Source of the DNA: Gammaproteobacteria bacterium
Lineage (GTDB): Bacteria > Pseudomonadota > Gammaproteobacteria > GCA-001735895
NCBI GenBank assembly: GCA_015494335.1
Contig: WGBK01000145.1
Location: 1 to 6,733, forward strand
Direction: 5' to 3'
DNA length: 6,733 nt
The first letter of the stretch is position 1. The number at the start of each line of letters is the position of its first letter. The translations under genes were made by a program, and so were the position numbers. This document shows positions 6,166-6,733 of the stretch, piece after piece. Under the pieces are notes generated by a model, which saw only the letters and a program-made list of their open reading frames with translations, made no database searches and was not told the origin of the DNA.

Positions 6166-6185
6166 ATTAACCGGTCCCGGTTAAT
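6166..6185. promoter_or_regulatory. Palindrome at the sox transcription start (candidate operator or 5' hairpin)
   Basis: ATTAACCGG (6166-6174) and CCGGTTAAT (6177-6185) form a perfect 9-bp inverted repeat with a 2-bp centre (TC). It sits about 4-23 nt after the predicted transcription start and ends 7 nt before the AGGAGGTG ribosome site. The 2-nt spacer is too tight for a good RNA loop unless the inner pairs open, so a dimeric DNA-binding protein site is the better reading. Confidence 0.55.
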
Positions 6186-6207
6186 TATCTCGAGGAGGTG
6201 AATGCGG

Positions 6208-6570
6208 ATGAAGATTCGCTTGATATCGACTGCGGCCTCCGTCGCAGCGCTTCTGGGTGTTCTTGCAAGCCCTGTTGTCTATTCGGCCAGTCATGGTGGC
6301 ATGGTTGCCGAAGGCAAGAAAATTGCATTTGATCGCAAGCTGGGCAACTGCATTGCCTGCCATCAGATTGCCGGTGGTACCGCTCCGGGCAACATTGGTC
6401 CGCCGCTGGTCGCCATGAAGGCGCGCTTCCCGGACAAGGCCAAGCTCCGTGCCCAGGTCTGGAACTCGAACGCAGCCAACCCGAACAGCATCATGCCCCC
6501 CTTCGGCCGTCATAGCATTCTGACCGAGAAGCAGATCGACGCGGTCGTCGAATTCGTCTATTCACTGTGA
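6208..6570 (+). CDS. soxX: SoxX, monohaem cytochrome c of the thiosulfate-oxidizing Sox system
   Basis: Small subunit of the periplasmic SoxAX complex, which oxidatively joins thiosulfate to the carrier SoxYZ and passes electrons on to c-type cytochromes. The 120-aa protein has a Sec signal peptide (Lys2, Arg4, hydrophobic 5-24, probable cleavage near Ala27). It has one haem site CIACH (48-52) with His52 as axial ligand, and PNSIMPPFGRH (92-102) with Met96 as probable distal ligand. The C-terminal helix LTEKQIDAVVEFVYSL is typical. Length matches the compact SoxX form. Two starts are possible, ATG at 6202 and at 6208. The strong AGGAGGTG (6193-6200) is only 3 nt from the first after its AGGAGG core but 9 nt from the second, and the second gives the cleaner signal peptide. 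soxY follows after 14 nt. Confidence 0.93.
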   Translation: MKIRLISTAASVAALLGVLASPVVYSASHGGMVAEGKKIAFDRKLGNCIACHQIAGGTAPGNIGPPLVAMKARFPDKAKLRAQVWNSNAANPNSIMPPFGRHSILTEKQIDAVVEFVYSL

Positions 6571-6584
6571 GGAGTCTCCATAAC

Positions 6585-6733
6585 ATGAACCGCAGAACCC
6601 TACTCAAGCGCACACTGGCGGTAGGCGCCGTGAGCGTGGCCGCGACAGCCGGCCTGATCACCCCCGGCCAGGTACTGGCCGCCTACCCGAAGGACGCCTT
6701 TGCCGCCAAGGACGTTGGCAGCGCCCTCAAGGC
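6585..6733 (+). CDS. soxY: SoxY, Tat-exported sulfur-carrier subunit of SoxYZ (5' part only)
   Basis: SoxY carries thiosulfate-derived sulfur on a C-terminal cysteine (GGCGG type) while the Sox enzymes act on it in the periplasm. That end lies beyond the window. The visible 49 residues start MNRRTLLKRTLAVGAVSVAA: a twin-arginine signal (NRRTLLK) and an alanine/glycine-rich hydrophobic region, then the probable cleavage at QVLA-AYPKDAF. The mature start (YPKDAFAAKDVGSALKA) is typical of SoxY. The ATG at 6585 has AGGAG overlapping the soxX stop about 10 nt upstream, so soxX and soxY are co-transcribed. The call rests on the signal and early mature sequence plus context. Confidence 0.9.
   Translation, partial: MNRRTLLKRTLAVGAVSVAATAGLITPGQVLAAYPKDAFAAKDVGSALK

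Overview
The window looks like chromosomal DNA of a sulfur-oxidizing proteobacterium, most likely a gammaproteobacterium of the Chromatiales/Ectothiorhodospira type. The reasons are an rhd-tusA-dsrE2 sulfur-transfer cluster and the start of a sox thiosulfate-oxidation operon, together with proteobacterial-type ilvI-ilvH-ilvC genes and a BepA-like periplasmic protease. Genes are dense and GC-rich; the promoter regions between them are AT-rich. No mobile element, CRISPR array, tRNA or rRNA is visible. The lineage is inferred from gene content and protein style, not from a database search.

Left part (1-3104, minus strand): the common branched-chain amino acid operon in the order ilvI -> ilvH -> ilvC. 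IlvI starts with GTG. The ilvI stop and ilvH start share one base (TGATG). A 205-nt gap with two clear hairpins separates ilvH from ilvC, which runs off the left edge. IlvIH condenses pyruvate (or pyruvate plus 2-oxobutyrate) to acetohydroxy acids, and IlvC isomerises and reduces them. The ilvI leader and a weak promoter candidate lie in 3105-3280.

Middle part (3283-4629, minus strand): a rhodanese, TusA and DsrE2 in that order, ended by a good intrinsic terminator at 3276-3304. These proteins pass persulfide sulfur between cytoplasmic carriers in sulfur oxidizers, feeding the rDsr or sHdr oxidation machinery (neither is in the window). The sequence suggests two promoters, one before the rhodanese and one between the rhodanese gene and tusA. 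Each has a 17-bp spacer and an inverted repeat covering or abutting the -10 box. This looks like repressor control of both transcripts and is the most interesting regulatory signal here.

Right part (4674-6733, plus strand): a divergently oriented BepA-type M48 metalloprotease with a signal peptide and TPR region. It is followed by a well-formed promoter, a 20-bp near-perfect palindrome just after the predicted transcription start, and soxX and soxY (cut by the right edge). SoxX is a periplasmic monohaem cytochrome c, and SoxY carries a Tat signal. Together the window links periplasmic thiosulfate oxidation (Sox) with cytoplasmic sulfur trafficking (Rhd-TusA-DsrE2), flanked by housekeeping genes. 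I see no strong evidence for a wholly new system. The novelty is mainly in the candidate operators.
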